The notes under the pieces were generated by a model. It made no database searches, was not told where the DNA came from, and was given only the letters and a program-made list of their open reading frames with translations. From positions 1 through 64,000 of the forward strand of contig JAFAYI010000024.1 in the NCBI GenBank assembly GCA_019240475.1: a stretch of 64,000 nt of DNA. The letters run 5' to 3'. The DNA is from Acidobacteriaceae bacterium (lineage in GTDB: Bacteria > Acidobacteriota > Terriglobia > Bryobacterales > Bryobacteraceae). Position numbers and translations under genes: made by a program. This document shows, in pieces, positions 16,995 through 26,234 of the stretch. Every line of letters starts with the position of its first letter. The first letter of the stretch is position 1.

Positions 16995-17758
16995 CAAGTT
17001 GAGGGTAACAATAGCCGAGGGAGAATTTCGCCGGAGCGCCCCGCGAGCGCAAGATCGACGAAGCCGGAAAGGGGCGTTGGCTCCAGATTCAGTTCGACGA
17101 TCCGGACGCCCGCCGAGCGCGCAAGAGGCGCCAAGCTCGCGGCAGGATAGACCTGCGCCGAAGTGCCGACGACGAGAAATACATCCGCCGAGCGGACAGC
17201 TCGCTCCGCGGCGGCCCAAATCTCTGGATTCAAATTTTCCCCGAACCACACCACGCCCGGCCGCGCCAGCCCGCCGCACGCGCCGCACCGCGGTAACAGA
17301 TCCAGCGGAAAGGTTCGATCCTTCCACTCGCGCCCGCAGGCGATGCAGCGAAGAATCCAGATGCTGCCGTGAATCTCCAACACGGACCTGTTTCCCGCTT
17401 CGGCGTGCAGGCCATCCACGTTTTGCGTGATCAAAGTGAATTGCGGAATGCGGCGCTCCCAATCGGCAAGCGCGTAGTGGCCTGGGTTCGGTCGCACTTT
17501 CGCAAGAATGCCGCGGCGCCAGTCATACCATTCCCAGCACGCGCGAGGGTCGCGTTCAAAGGCTTGGGGCGTGGCCAGATCCTCTGCCCGGAACTGCTTC
17601 CAGAGTCCTCCCGCCCCGCGGAACGTTGGAACGCCGCTCTCGGCCGAAATTCCCGCGCCCGTGAGCACAGCCACGCTTCTCGCTTGGCGAAGCAAGAGGC
17701 GCGCGGGTTCCAGGTCGGCGCAGTGCTCGTTTCGCGTCACTCCGTGCCAGTCTCGCAT
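16994..17758 (-). CDS. cobB: Sirtuin NAD-dependent protein deacylase, class III (CobB/SIRT5-like)
   Basis: Removes acyl groups from protein lysines using NAD. The 254-residue protein has GAGISAES (34-41), TQNVDGLH, catalytic His129 in LEIHGS, and a zinc site from Cys137, Cys140, Cys157 and Cys160. The Tyr77-x-x-Arg80 pair in the acyl-binding helix (WYDWRR) is the signature of class III sirtuins that remove succinyl and malonyl groups. It heads the sirtuin-TPM-NT-lemA run. Its start is only 17 bases from the divergent DUF885 start; a GTG at 17740 is an alternative. Confidence 0.9.
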   Translation of the reverse strand: MRDWHGVTRNEHCADLEPARLLLRQARSVAVLTGAGISAESGVPTFRGAGGLWKQFRAEDLATPQAFERDPRACWEWYDWRRGILAKVRPNPGHYALADWERRIPQFTLITQNVDGLHAEAGNRSVLEIHGSIWILRCIACGREWKDRTFPLDLLPRCGACGGLARPGVVWFGENLNPEIWAAAERAVRSADVFLVVGTSAQVYPAASLAPLARSAGVRIVELNLEPTPLSGFVDLALAGRSGEILPRLLLPST

Positions 17759-17775
17759 GCGGCATTCTAAGAGGA

Positions 17776-19476
17776 ATGCCTTCACTCCTAAAATGTGGGC
17801 TGGTAGCGGCGGCCGTTGTGTCAACTCACGTCTTCGGCCAAACTTCCGGGCAACTCCGCGAATGGGCCCACGCCTATTACGAATGGAAAGCGCAGGACGA
17901 CCCCGTGCAGGCAAGCGATTCCGGGCTGCACACCTGGGACAACCGGCTGAAAGATTACTCGCCCGCCGCCATGGCGAAGCGGAGGCAGTATGTCGCCGAT
18001 CTGCTCGCGCGGGTCCGCGCTCTCAATACGGCCGCATGGTCGAAGGACGATGGGATAGACGCGATCCTGTTTCGCGCAGAGCTCGAACGGCCCGCTTTCG
18101 AAGCCCGCGTCCTCCAGCCTGAGGAAACAGACCCTCTGGTCTATGTGAATGAATGCAGCAACGCGATCTTCTCGCTCTTGAAGAAGGATTATGCGCCGCC
18201 GCGCGAACGTGCATTGGCCGCAGAGGCGCGCATGAGCGCAATGCCCGCGCTGCTCGCGCAAGCAGATGCAAATTTGACCCGGCCGGTTCGCCTCTATGCC
18301 CAGCTCGCCATGGAATCGGCAAGGTCGATCGATCCTCTTTTCACCACCAGCCTGGCGACGCTCGCCGCGGATCTGGACGCCGACCAGCGGCGCGCCTTCG
18401 AGCAGGCTCGCGACAGCGCTCTTCACGCGATTCACGCCTTCGCGGACCGGCTCGAATCCCGGCTTGCCTCGATGCCGCCATTCAAACCCATGGGCGTCGA
18501 AAACTACGAATATTTTCTGCGCCACCTTTATCTATTACCCGTCGACTCGACGCAGCTCGACATGCTGGGCCAAGCGGAGTTGGCGCGCTATCGCGGCCTG
18601 GAGGCGCTGATTCCGAATCCCGATATGGCGAATCCGAATCCCGCCCGCAGCGCATCCATTCCCCGCGATCAGCAGCAGTTCCTGAGCGCCTATGAGAGCC
18701 GGCTTCGGGATATTCTGCAGTTCCTGAAACGGGAAGACCTCATTACCATTCCGTCCTACATAGGCGCGTTCCGCATCCGGCAATTGCCCGAAGCATTCAA
18801 GCCTACCAGCCCCGGCGGTTTCATGAATCCTCCGGGCGTTTACGATCGCGATAACTCCGGCTTCTTTTTCATCCCGACTTACTCGCCGGACAGCCAGAAC
18901 TTTTACATTCGCGCAGCGATCGAAGAGCCGCGGCCCATTCTCGGGCACGAAGGCATTCCCGGACACTTTCTCCAGATCTCCATCGCCAATCATCTGGAGA
19001 ATGAGATTCGGCGGCATCACGACGATGGAGTTTTTGTCGAAGGCTGGGCGCTCTATACCGAAGAGATGCTGCTGCGGCGCGGCTTCTATGCTTCCGGTTC
19101 CGCCGCCGAAGGGCAGATACTGCGGCTCTCACGCTATCGCGCCGCGCGCGTCGGCGTAGACGTAAATCTACATACGGGCCGCTGGACGTTCGACCAAGCG
19201 GTGGATTATTTCATGCGCGCCGGCGGTCTCGATCGAGAGTCCGCAACGGGGGAAGCGGCGGGCGCGGCAAGCAACCCGACTCAAAAAATGACTTACATCA
19301 CGGGTAAATACCAGATCATGCGCCTACTGGGACAGTACCGGGACCGCAAGGGGCGTCAGTTCTCCCTGAAACATTTTCACGATGATTTACTTCGAAACGG
19401 TAGCTTGCCGCTCTCGGTTCAGGCCTGGATTCTGCTGGACGACCGCTCCGACCTGGACCGCGCGTCACGAGATTGA
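17776..19476 (+). CDS. Secreted DUF885 family protein (putative metallopeptidase-like)
   Basis: A 566-residue protein with a signal peptide ending at VFG-QT (about residue 22). The body is the DUF885 fold: LREWAHAYYEWKAQDDP near the N-terminus, and GHEGIPGHFLQ near residue 392, an HExxPGH-type motif that resembles a zinc peptidase site, followed by FVEGWALYTEEM. The family is secreted in many soil bacteria and presumed to be peptidase-like, with few members characterised. The AAGAGGA just before ATG 17776 is very close, so the start is slightly uncertain. Confidence 0.85.
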   Translation: MPSLLKCGLVAAAVVSTHVFGQTSGQLREWAHAYYEWKAQDDPVQASDSGLHTWDNRLKDYSPAAMAKRRQYVADLLARVRALNTAAWSKDDGIDAILFRAELERPAFEARVLQPEETDPLVYVNECSNAIFSLLKKDYAPPRERALAAEARMSAMPALLAQADANLTRPVRLYAQLAMESARSIDPLFTTSLATLAADLDADQRRAFEQARDSALHAIHAFADRLESRLASMPPFKPMGVENYEYFLRHLYLLPVDSTQLDMLGQAELARYRGLEALIPNPDMANPNPARSASIPRDQQQFLSAYESRLRDILQFLKREDLITIPSYIGAFRIRQLPEAFKPTSPGGFMNPPGVYDRDNSGFFFIPTYSPDSQNFYIRAAIEEPRPILGHEGIPGHFLQISIANHLENEIRRHHDDGVFVEGWALYTEEMLLRRGFYASGSAAEGQILRLSRYRAARVGVDVNLHTGRWTFDQAVDYFMRAGGLDRESATGEAAGAASNPTQKMTYITGKYQIMRLLGQYRDRKGRQFSLKHFHDDLLRNGSLPLSVQAWILLDDRSDLDRASRD

Positions 19477-19502
19477 AACAAACTTGAGATCGACTGCCAC
19501 GT

Positions 19503-20708
19503 ATGCAGACCACGAACCGCTGGGCCATTGCAATCGCCGGAGTATTTATGCAGATCGCGCTTGGCGCGGTTTACGCCTGGAGCGTCTTTCGCGACCCGCT
19601 CATCCGCCAGTTCCACTGGACCATCTCCGAAGTAACTCTCACGTTCACTATTGCGATCTTCGTTCTCGGCGTTGCATCGTTTTTCGGCGGCCTCTGGCTT
19701 AACCGGAGCGGCCCCCGCATCGTCGCGCTGACAGGGGGCGTCCTGTACGGGCTCGGAGTTTTTCTTGCGAGCTTCTCGGCTGACAAGTTGTGGTGGCTGT
19801 ATCTCAGCTACGGCGTAATCGGCGGCTTCGGGTTAGGTTTCGGCTACATCGTTCCCGTCGCGGTGCTGGTGAAGTGGTTTCCGGACAAGCGAGGACTGTT
19901 GACCGGCATTGCGGTAGGAGGTTTCGGCGCAGGCGCGCTCGTCACCGCGCCCGTCGCCACGCGCTTGATTCTGAGCGTCGGCGTGCTTTCTACTTTCGCC
20001 TACCTAGGAATCGCCTATCTGGTTGTGACCGTGGTCGCCGCGTTGTTTCTGGTGAATCCTCCGCCCAATTATCGGCCGGCCGGCTGGACCCCCAGCGCGC
20101 TCCAAACTTCCCAGCGCTCCGCGCGCGATTACAAGTTGGGCGAAGCGCTCGCAACCTGGCAGTGGTGGGTGCTCTGGCTGCTTCTGTTCTTGAACACCTC
20201 GGCGGGCATTTCCATCATTTCGCAGGAATCGCCTTTATTCCGCACGTTGGCCGCCGTCTCGGTAACCGCGGCCGCGGGCATGGTCGGCATCGCCTCCATG
20301 GGGAACGCTTTCGGCCGTGTGTTCTGGGCCTGGGTCTCCGACCTGGCTACGCGCAGAATGACATTCCTCATGATGTTCCTCATTCAGGCGGTGTTGTTCT
20401 GGATCTATCCGGGGATTCACTCGGCGGCGGTGCTGCTCACCGTCACCTTCACCATTCTGCTGTGCTACGGCGGAGGATTCGGCACCATGCCCGCGTTCAC
20501 CGCGGACTATTTCGGCGCTCGGAACGTCGGACCTATTTACGGCCTGATGCTCACCGCCTGGGGATTCGCCAGCGTCTTCGGCCCGCTGTTGATCGCGCAC
20601 ATGCGGCAATCGACCGGCCAGTACAGCGGCGCGCTTCGCATCATCGCTATCGTGATGTTGGTCTCCATCGTCCTGCCGTTCATCGTAAGACCGCCGAAAT
20701 CGGCCTGA
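19503..20708 (+). CDS. OFA-family major facilitator transporter
   Basis: A 401-residue, 12-segment MFS permease of the oxalate/formate antiporter family. The N-terminal NRWAIAIAGVFMQIALGAVYAWSVF and the following GGFGLGFGYIVPVAVLVKWFPDKRGLLTGIAVGGFGAGAL are typical; the second contains the MFS loop motif and the small-residue helix. Substrate (oxalate, formate, lactate or another carboxylate) cannot be told from sequence. It follows the DUF885 gene by 26 bases, so the two may be cotranscribed, although no functional link is evident. Confidence 0.88.
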   Translation: MQTTNRWAIAIAGVFMQIALGAVYAWSVFRDPLIRQFHWTISEVTLTFTIAIFVLGVASFFGGLWLNRSGPRIVALTGGVLYGLGVFLASFSADKLWWLYLSYGVIGGFGLGFGYIVPVAVLVKWFPDKRGLLTGIAVGGFGAGALVTAPVATRLILSVGVLSTFAYLGIAYLVVTVVAALFLVNPPPNYRPAGWTPSALQTSQRSARDYKLGEALATWQWWVLWLLLFLNTSAGISIISQESPLFRTLAAVSVTAAAGMVGIASMGNAFGRVFWAWVSDLATRRMTFLMMFLIQAVLFWIYPGIHSAAVLLTVTFTILLCYGGGFGTMPAFTADYFGARNVGPIYGLMLTAWGFASVFGPLLIAHMRQSTGQYSGALRIIAIVMLVSIVLPFIVRPPKSA

Positions 20709-20825
20709 ATCGCGATCCCCGAACGCCCGGGCCATAACCTCTCGCGCACGTTTGCAGTAGACTCTCGATAGGCACTGTGCGGCGAATCATGCGTATGCGC
20801 CGCCATTCCATCGAAAGGAAGTCAC

Positions 20826-22184
20826 ATGTCCGAGGATCAATTCGATCGCCGCGATTTCTTGAAGCGCAGCGCGGGCGTAACGGCAGGCGTGGCGCTCGCC
20901 GGACAGGTCTTGGCCCGGCCTCATAACAAACTGACGCCGTCGCGCGTGATCGGCGCAAACGACCGCATCAATATCGGGTTGATCGGCTGTGGCGGCCGCG
21001 GGAGCGGCGACGCAAGATCCTTCACGGAATTCGCGCAGAACAACAACAACGCCTGCCAGATTGTCGCCGTCTGCGACGTCTACGAAAAGCGCAAACGCAC
21101 TCAGGGCGAGCTATACAAAGCCAAGCAGTTTTTGGATTATCGCGAGCTGCTTGCGCTGCCGGATGTGGACGCCGTGATCGTGGCGACCCCCGATCATTGG
21201 CACGCCCGCATCGCGCTCGACGCCATGGATCGCGGCAAAGACGTGTACCTGGAAAAGCCCATGTGCCACACCATCAAAGAAGCCAAGGAATTGATGGACA
21301 CCGTGCGCGAGACCAAGCGCGTTCTCCAGGTCGGCTCGCAAACCACTTCGGCGGATCAATGGTGGAAGGCTAAGAAGGCGATTGCCGATGGCATGATCGG
21401 CAAAATGATCATGAGCCAGGGCTCCTATCATCGCAATTCGATCAACGGCGAATGGAATTGGCCCATCGATCCCGATGCAAGCCCGGATGGAAAAGGCGAG
21501 AATTACGTGGATTGGAAGACGTGGCTCGGACCTGCGCCTTCGCGCCCCTGGGATGCCGACCGCTTCTTCCGCTTCCGTAAATATTGGGATTACTCGGGCG
21601 GCATCGCGACCGATCTGTTTTTCCACGTTGTCGCGCCCTTGAACATCTGCTGGGACAAGCCGCAGTATCCGTCGAAAGTGACGGCCTCGGGCGGCAAGTA
21701 CATTTTTGTTGACGACCGGGAAGTCCCAGACACGTTCCACGTTCTGGCGGAATATCCGGAAGGGCATTCGCTGGTGCTAAGTTCGTCGATGGCGAATTCG
21801 CAGCACATCCCCGGGCTGATCCGCGGCCATGAAGGGACCATCATCATGGTGGAACACGGGATGTTTGAAGAGCCGACGCCCGATATCGTTCTTCGTCCCG
21901 AACTCGTTCGCGCCCACGGCGAAAGCACAACTCATCCGTTCCCGGGCTACAAATTCGGAGCGGAAGAGACTCGCATTCCGGTCGAGCAATACGACATGAT
22001 GCAAGCGCACATCGGCAACTTCCTGCAATGCATGCGCAGTCGCGAGAAACCGCACCTGGACGTCGAGACAGCGGCCCACGCGCAGATTCTGATCAGCCTT
22101 GCGGTGGATTCCTACCGCGAAGGCCGCGTCAAATACTGGGATGAAAAGAGCTGGAAGGGCGTAGACAAAGCGCTCAAGGCTTAA
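20826..22184 (+). CDS. Tat-exported Gfo/Idh/MocA family oxidoreductase
   Basis: A 452-residue NAD(P)-dependent oxidoreductase probably acting on a sugar or inositol derivative in the periplasm. The Tat signal RRDFLKRS is at residues 8-15, followed by a hydrophobic stretch to about 30. The Rossmann motif [11 protein letters not shown] starts near residue 51. The conserved EKPMCHT (family EKP, nicotinamide-side Lys) lies near 143, and the C-terminal alpha/beta domain runs to the end. An AAAGGAAG ribosome binding site precedes ATG 20826. The substrate is not known. Confidence 0.9.
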   Translation: MSEDQFDRRDFLKRSAGVTAGVALAGQVLARPHNKLTPSRVIGANDRINIGLIGCGGRGSGDARSFTEFAQNNNNACQIVAVCDVYEKRKRTQGELYKAKQFLDYRELLALPDVDAVIVATPDHWHARIALDAMDRGKDVYLEKPMCHTIKEAKELMDTVRETKRVLQVGSQTTSADQWWKAKKAIADGMIGKMIMSQGSYHRNSINGEWNWPIDPDASPDGKGENYVDWKTWLGPAPSRPWDADRFFRFRKYWDYSGGIATDLFFHVVAPLNICWDKPQYPSKVTASGGKYIFVDDREVPDTFHVLAEYPEGHSLVLSSSMANSQHIPGLIRGHEGTIIMVEHGMFEEPTPDIVLRPELVRAHGESTTHPFPGYKFGAEETRIPVEQYDMMQAHIGNFLQCMRSREKPHLDVETAAHAQILISLAVDSYREGRVKYWDEKSWKGVDKALKA

Positions 22185-22190
22185 GCAAGC

Positions 22191-22571
22191 TCAGGCCTTC
22201 GGCTCCCACAGCTCGATGCGGTTGCCGTCGGGATCCACAATCCAGCCGAAGTTGCCGTACTCGTGGCGCTCTACCCGATCGTCCACCTCGACGCCTTGCG
22301 CGCGCAACTCGGCGAGCAACCCGTCCAAATCTTCAACGATGTAGTTCATCATGAACGGCCCTTTGCCCGGATCGAAGTACTTGGTCGAGGCGGGAAAAAT
22401 CGACCACACCGTCACTTCCTCGCTCGCCCGCTCGTCGGTGCTCCGCCATGGGAACATCGCCCCTGTATTCGGCTTGCCCGCAATGCCGAGATGCTTCTCG
22501 TACCATGCATACAGCCGCTCAGGGTTTTCAGATTTGAAAAAGATACCGCCAATGCCGCGCACTTTGGCCAT
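22191..22571 (-). CDS. VOC (glyoxalase/bleomycin-resistance) family protein
   Basis: A 126-residue single VOC-fold protein. It begins with MAKVRGIGGIFFKSENPERLYAWYEKHLGI, the typical first beta-alpha-beta unit, and ends GNFGWIVDPDGNRIELWEP, the usual metal-site Glu motif. The reaction is unknown. It follows aspS by 15 bases and is probably the last gene of the gamma-CA/hisS/aspS run; it is convergent with the oxidoreductase gene, seven bases apart. Confidence 0.85.
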   Translation of the reverse strand: MAKVRGIGGIFFKSENPERLYAWYEKHLGIAGKPNTGAMFPWRSTDERASEEVTVWSIFPASTKYFDPGKGPFMMNYIVEDLDGLLAELRAQGVEVDDRVERHEYGNFGWIVDPDGNRIELWEPKA

Positions 22572-22586
22572 TTGTGGAGTATGACA

Positions 22587-24368
22587 CTATTGCGGGTTGA
22601 CAACTCGAATGCCCAGTTGGCGCAGTTGTTGTTCCGGCACTTGAGAGGGCGCTTCGCACATCAGGTCCGTAGCCTTCGCTGTCTTCGGAAACGCAATGAC
22701 TTCGCGAACCGATTGCTCGCCTGCCAACAACATAATCACGCGGTCGAGGCCGAGCGCCATGCCTCCATGCGGAGGCGCGCCATATTCGAGCGCTTCGAGC
22801 AGAAATCCGAAGCGGCGCTTCGCCTCTTCCTCGCTGAATCCCAACGCCGCGAACACCTTCGATTGCACATCGCGCCGGTGAATACGAATCGAACCCGACC
22901 CAAGCTCCACGCCGTTCAAGACCAGGTCGTACGATTTCGCGCGGCAGTGCGCCGGATCTGTCGTGAGCTTTTCCAGATCGTCGTCGTGGACGGATGTGAA
23001 GGGATGGTGCGCGGCATTCCAGCGCTTCTCCTCTTCATCCCATTCGAACATCGGGAAATCCACGACCCAGACAAACTTCAGCACCTCCGGGTCTAGCAGC
23101 TTGTGCCGGTCGGCATACTTTTGCGCCAGGAAGAGCCGAAGCTGCCCGCATGCGAGCAAGGCGGTCTGTTCGGGTAACGCGCCGCGTTTTTCGCCGGCCC
23201 ACGCGGCAAGCATCAACAAATCGTCGTCAGCCGGCTTCACGCGCTCCCGCACGCGCGCCATCTGTTCCGGGAAATCACGTTCCAGCCTTTTCGAATCGTC
23301 GTACACGCGGAGCCCGCGCTCCTGCCCCGCGGCTTTAATTTCATCCCGCTCCTTGCGCGTCAGCGTTCCGGCTTTGGGTATGTGAATGGCTGCCAGCGGA
23401 AGCCCTTCTCGCGCCAGATCCGTGCCCGCGAACAAATCCTCGACGCAATGAAAGGGCGGAATGCGCAAGTCCGGCTTGTCGCTTCCGTACTGCCGCATGG
23501 CTTGCTCAAAGGTGATGAACGCAATCTTTTTCTCGACCGTTCTGCCGGCGGCCTGGCATGCCTCCCAGATGATCGGCTCGATTATTTCGTAGATCTGGCC
23601 GTCGCGCAAGAACGAAATCTCGATATCGAGCTGGGTGAACTCCGGTTGCCGGTCGGCTCGCAAGTCTTCGTCGCGGAAGCATCGCACGATTTGGAAATAC
23701 CGGTCGTAGCCGCTCACCATCAGCAATTGCTTGAAGATTTGCGGCGATTGCGGCAGCGCATAGAAGGTCCCGGGCTGGATGCGGCTGGGCACCAGGTAAT
23801 CGCGCGCGCCCTCCGGCGTTGAGCGCGTCATGAAAGGTGTTTCGATCTCAAGAAAACCCTGCGCGTAGAGCGCCCGCCGAATCGCAAACGCCACCTTGGA
23901 CCGCATGATGATATTGCGCTGCATGCGCGGGCGCCGCAAATCCACATAGCGGTACTTCAGCCGGACTTCTTCCTTCACGTCCACGTTGTCTTCCACCGGA
24001 AACGGCGGGGTGCGCGATTCGTTCAATATCCAGATCTTCGCGGCCGCGATCTCTACTTCGCCGGTCGCGATATTCGGATTCACAGTATCGGCGCCGCGCA
24101 GTTTCACTTCGCCTTCGATAGCGATCACGTATTCCCCGCTCAGCTCTTGCGCCCGCTTATGCTGCTCGGGATTCCTGCTCTCATCGAAAACGATCTGGGT
24201 GATGCCATCGCGATCCCGCAAATGGATGAAGATCACCCCGCCCAAATCGCGCCTGCGATGCACCCAGCCCATCAAGAGCGCGGTTGAGCCCGCGTCCGAA
24301 GCTCGCAATTCGCCGCACCTGTGCGTTCTTTGTAACGATCCAAGAAAATCCAGTTTCACTTCCGCCAT
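22587..24368 (-). CDS. aspS: Aspartyl-tRNA synthetase, bacterial type
   Basis: Charges tRNA-Asp (and possibly tRNA-Asn in organisms that use the amidotransferase route; not decided here). The 593-residue class II enzyme has an N-terminal OB fold (LMGWVHRRRDLGGVIFIHLRDRDG), class II motif 2 (CFRDEDLRADRQPEFTQLDIE), a bacterial GAD insertion, and motif 3 GMALGLDRVIMLL. It lies four bases downstream of hisS in the same operon. Confidence 0.97.
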   Translation of the reverse strand: MAEVKLDFLGSLQRTHRCGELRASDAGSTALLMGWVHRRRDLGGVIFIHLRDRDGITQIVFDESRNPEQHKRAQELSGEYVIAIEGEVKLRGADTVNPNIATGEVEIAAAKIWILNESRTPPFPVEDNVDVKEEVRLKYRYVDLRRPRMQRNIIMRSKVAFAIRRALYAQGFLEIETPFMTRSTPEGARDYLVPSRIQPGTFYALPQSPQIFKQLLMVSGYDRYFQIVRCFRDEDLRADRQPEFTQLDIEISFLRDGQIYEIIEPIIWEACQAAGRTVEKKIAFITFEQAMRQYGSDKPDLRIPPFHCVEDLFAGTDLAREGLPLAAIHIPKAGTLTRKERDEIKAAGQERGLRVYDDSKRLERDFPEQMARVRERVKPADDDLLMLAAWAGEKRGALPEQTALLACGQLRLFLAQKYADRHKLLDPEVLKFVWVVDFPMFEWDEEEKRWNAAHHPFTSVHDDDLEKLTTDPAHCRAKSYDLVLNGVELGSGSIRIHRRDVQSKVFAALGFSEEEAKRRFGFLLEALEYGAPPHGGMALGLDRVIMLLAGEQSVREVIAFPKTAKATDLMCEAPSQVPEQQLRQLGIRVVNPQ

Positions 24369-24372
24369 TGGT

Positions 24373-25641
24373 TTACTTTTGCAATGATAGGTTCTTCGCA
24401 GCCGCCAGGTGGCTCGCCAACTCCTGTCGCGTAAACGTCTGCTGCTCGCCGGTCTCCATATCTTTTAGCGCATACACCTGGCTCACGATTTCGTTATCGC
24501 CAACAATCAATGCGCGCCGCGCGCCGAGTTTATTCGCGATCTCCAGCATGCGTTTCAACTTGCGCTCGGTTCCCACCTCAACCGAGAGATCCAGTTCCCG
24601 GATCTCGGCCGCGAGCGCGAAGCAATGGCGCGCCGCCGCATCGCCCATGGGCGCGATATACAGATCCAGCGCAGGTTTTTCAGCCCCATGCGTCTCTTCG
24701 ACAGTCATCACCAGCCGATCTTCGCCAATGGAAAACCCAATGCCCGGCGCCGCCACTTTCGATCCCAAACTCTCCGCCAGCCCGTCGTACCGTCCCCCCC
24801 CGAGGATCGCATTCTGCGCTCCCAAACCGCCGTGAGTGACTTCGAACGTCGTGCGCTCGTAGTAATCCAAGCCTCGCACCAGCCGCGGCCTTATTTGGTA
24901 TGCAATCCCCCGATCATCCAGGAATTCCCGCACGCGCCTGAAGTGTTCGCGGTCTTCTTCGTCCAGGTAATCGAGTATGGACGGCAACTGGTCGATGATG
25001 GGCTGATCCTGCGGGACCTTGCAATCCAAAACACGCAACGGATTTGTTTCCGCTCTGCGCCGGCAATCCTCGCACATACGGGGCGCGACGTCCCGCAGCG
25101 CTTCACGCAATACGTCGTTGAACCGTCCGCGCGTTGCCTTCGATCCGATGGAATTGATCAGCAGCTCGAATCCGTCGATTCCGACTTCCCGCAAGATCGC
25201 CACTACTAACTCGATCACTTCAGCGTCGATCGCCGGCGAATCCGACCCGATCGCTTCGGCTCCGATCTGGTAGAACTGCCGGAACCGTCCTTTCTGCGGC
25301 CGTTCCCGCCGGAACATCGGGCCTATGTAATACACCTTGTTCAAGGGCGCCTGCTGGTCCAGCCGATTCTCAATATAGGCGCGCAGAACCGACGCCGTGT
25401 TCTCCGGCCTCAGCGTGAGCGAACTCCCGTCGCGGTCTTCAAACGTGTACATCTCCTTGCTGACGATATCGGTTTCCTCGCCGACACCGCGCGCAAACAG
25501 CGCCGTTTCTTCGAGTATCGGCGTTCGGATTTCACGATAATTGAAACGGTGAAAGACGCGGCGAGCCGCGCTCTCCACCTGGTTCCACGCGCCGCTCGAA
25601 GCCGGCAGGATGTCGCGCATCCCTTTTACACTGTGGATCAA
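24373..25641 (-). CDS. hisS: Histidyl-tRNA synthetase
   Basis: Charges tRNA-His. The 422-residue protein has KGMRDILP at the N-terminus, motif 2 near FRRERPQKGRFRQFYQIGAEAIG, the HisA signature LVRGLDYYERTTFEV, and GGGRYDGLAE. The start is a TTG at 25641 which overlaps the gamma carbonic anhydrase stop as TTGA; the residues from this codon (IHSVKGMRD) are conserved in the family, which supports the unusual start. Confidence 0.96.
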   Translation of the reverse strand: MIHSVKGMRDILPASSGAWNQVESAARRVFHRFNYREIRTPILEETALFARGVGEETDIVSKEMYTFEDRDGSSLTLRPENTASVLRAYIENRLDQQAPLNKVYYIGPMFRRERPQKGRFRQFYQIGAEAIGSDSPAIDAEVIELVVAILREVGIDGFELLINSIGSKATRGRFNDVLREALRDVAPRMCEDCRRRAETNPLRVLDCKVPQDQPIIDQLPSILDYLDEEDREHFRRVREFLDDRGIAYQIRPRLVRGLDYYERTTFEVTHGGLGAQNAILGGGRYDGLAESLGSKVAAPGIGFSIGEDRLVMTVEETHGAEKPALDLYIAPMGDAAARHCFALAAEIRELDLSVEVGTERKLKRMLEIANKLGARRALIVGDNEIVSQVYALKDMETGEQQTFTRQELASHLAAAKNLSLQK

Positions 25642-26153
25642 CGCTGCTCTTCCTTGTAAATGGCGGTTACGCGCACATAGTTGGCGCAGTTTTTACGAAA
25701 GCGCTCACGCTCCTCCGCCGTGACTTCCCGCCGCGCGCGCGCCGGCATCCCCATCGCAAGAACCCCCGGCGGAATCTCCATGTTCTCCGGAACCAGGGCG
25801 CCCGCCGCAACCACCGCGCCCTCGCCGATTTTTGCGCCGTTCAGCACCACTGCCCCAATACCGATCAGCGCGTCGTCGGCGACGTCGCAGCCGTGCAGCA
25901 CCACCCGATGCCCCACCGTAACCCGGTTGCCCACGATGCATGGATACAAATCGTGATCCACATGCAGCACCGTGTTGTCCTGAATACTGGTCTCCTCGCC
26001 CACTCGAATGTAGTTCACGTCTCCGCGAATCGACACGTTCAGCCACACGCTGGAGCGCTCTCCGATAACTACATCGCCGATTATCTGCGCGCTTGAGTCG
26101 ATATAAGCGGAGTCTGCAATGCGCGGCATCACTCCGCGATAGGGTCGAAGCAT
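25638..26153 (-). CDS. Gamma-class carbonic anhydrase-like hexapeptide-repeat protein
   Basis: A 171-residue left-handed beta-helix protein. From ATG 26153 it reads MLRPYRGVMPRIADSAYIDSSAQIIGDVVIGERSSVW, the normal gamma-CA/YrdA/PaaY N-terminus. The metal ligands are seen as HVDHD and the later GHRVVLHGCDV His residues. Family members are zinc or iron carbonic anhydrases or inactive homologues; activity here is unproven. Its stop overlaps the TTG start of hisS, so it is likely the first gene of the hisS-aspS-VOC operon. Confidence 0.88.
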   Translation of the reverse strand: MLRPYRGVMPRIADSAYIDSSAQIIGDVVIGERSSVWLNVSIRGDVNYIRVGEETSIQDNTVLHVDHDLYPCIVGNRVTVGHRVVLHGCDVADDALIGIGAVVLNGAKIGEGAVVAAGALVPENMEIPPGVLAMGMPARARREVTAEERERFRKNCANYVRVTAIYKEEQR

Positions 26154-26234
26154 GAAAAAAGTTGCAAGCGTGAGGGCTGAGCCGAACGCCCGCCCGCCCG
26201 CTTCGCTTACCACGATGCTAGCAACCGCGCCCGC

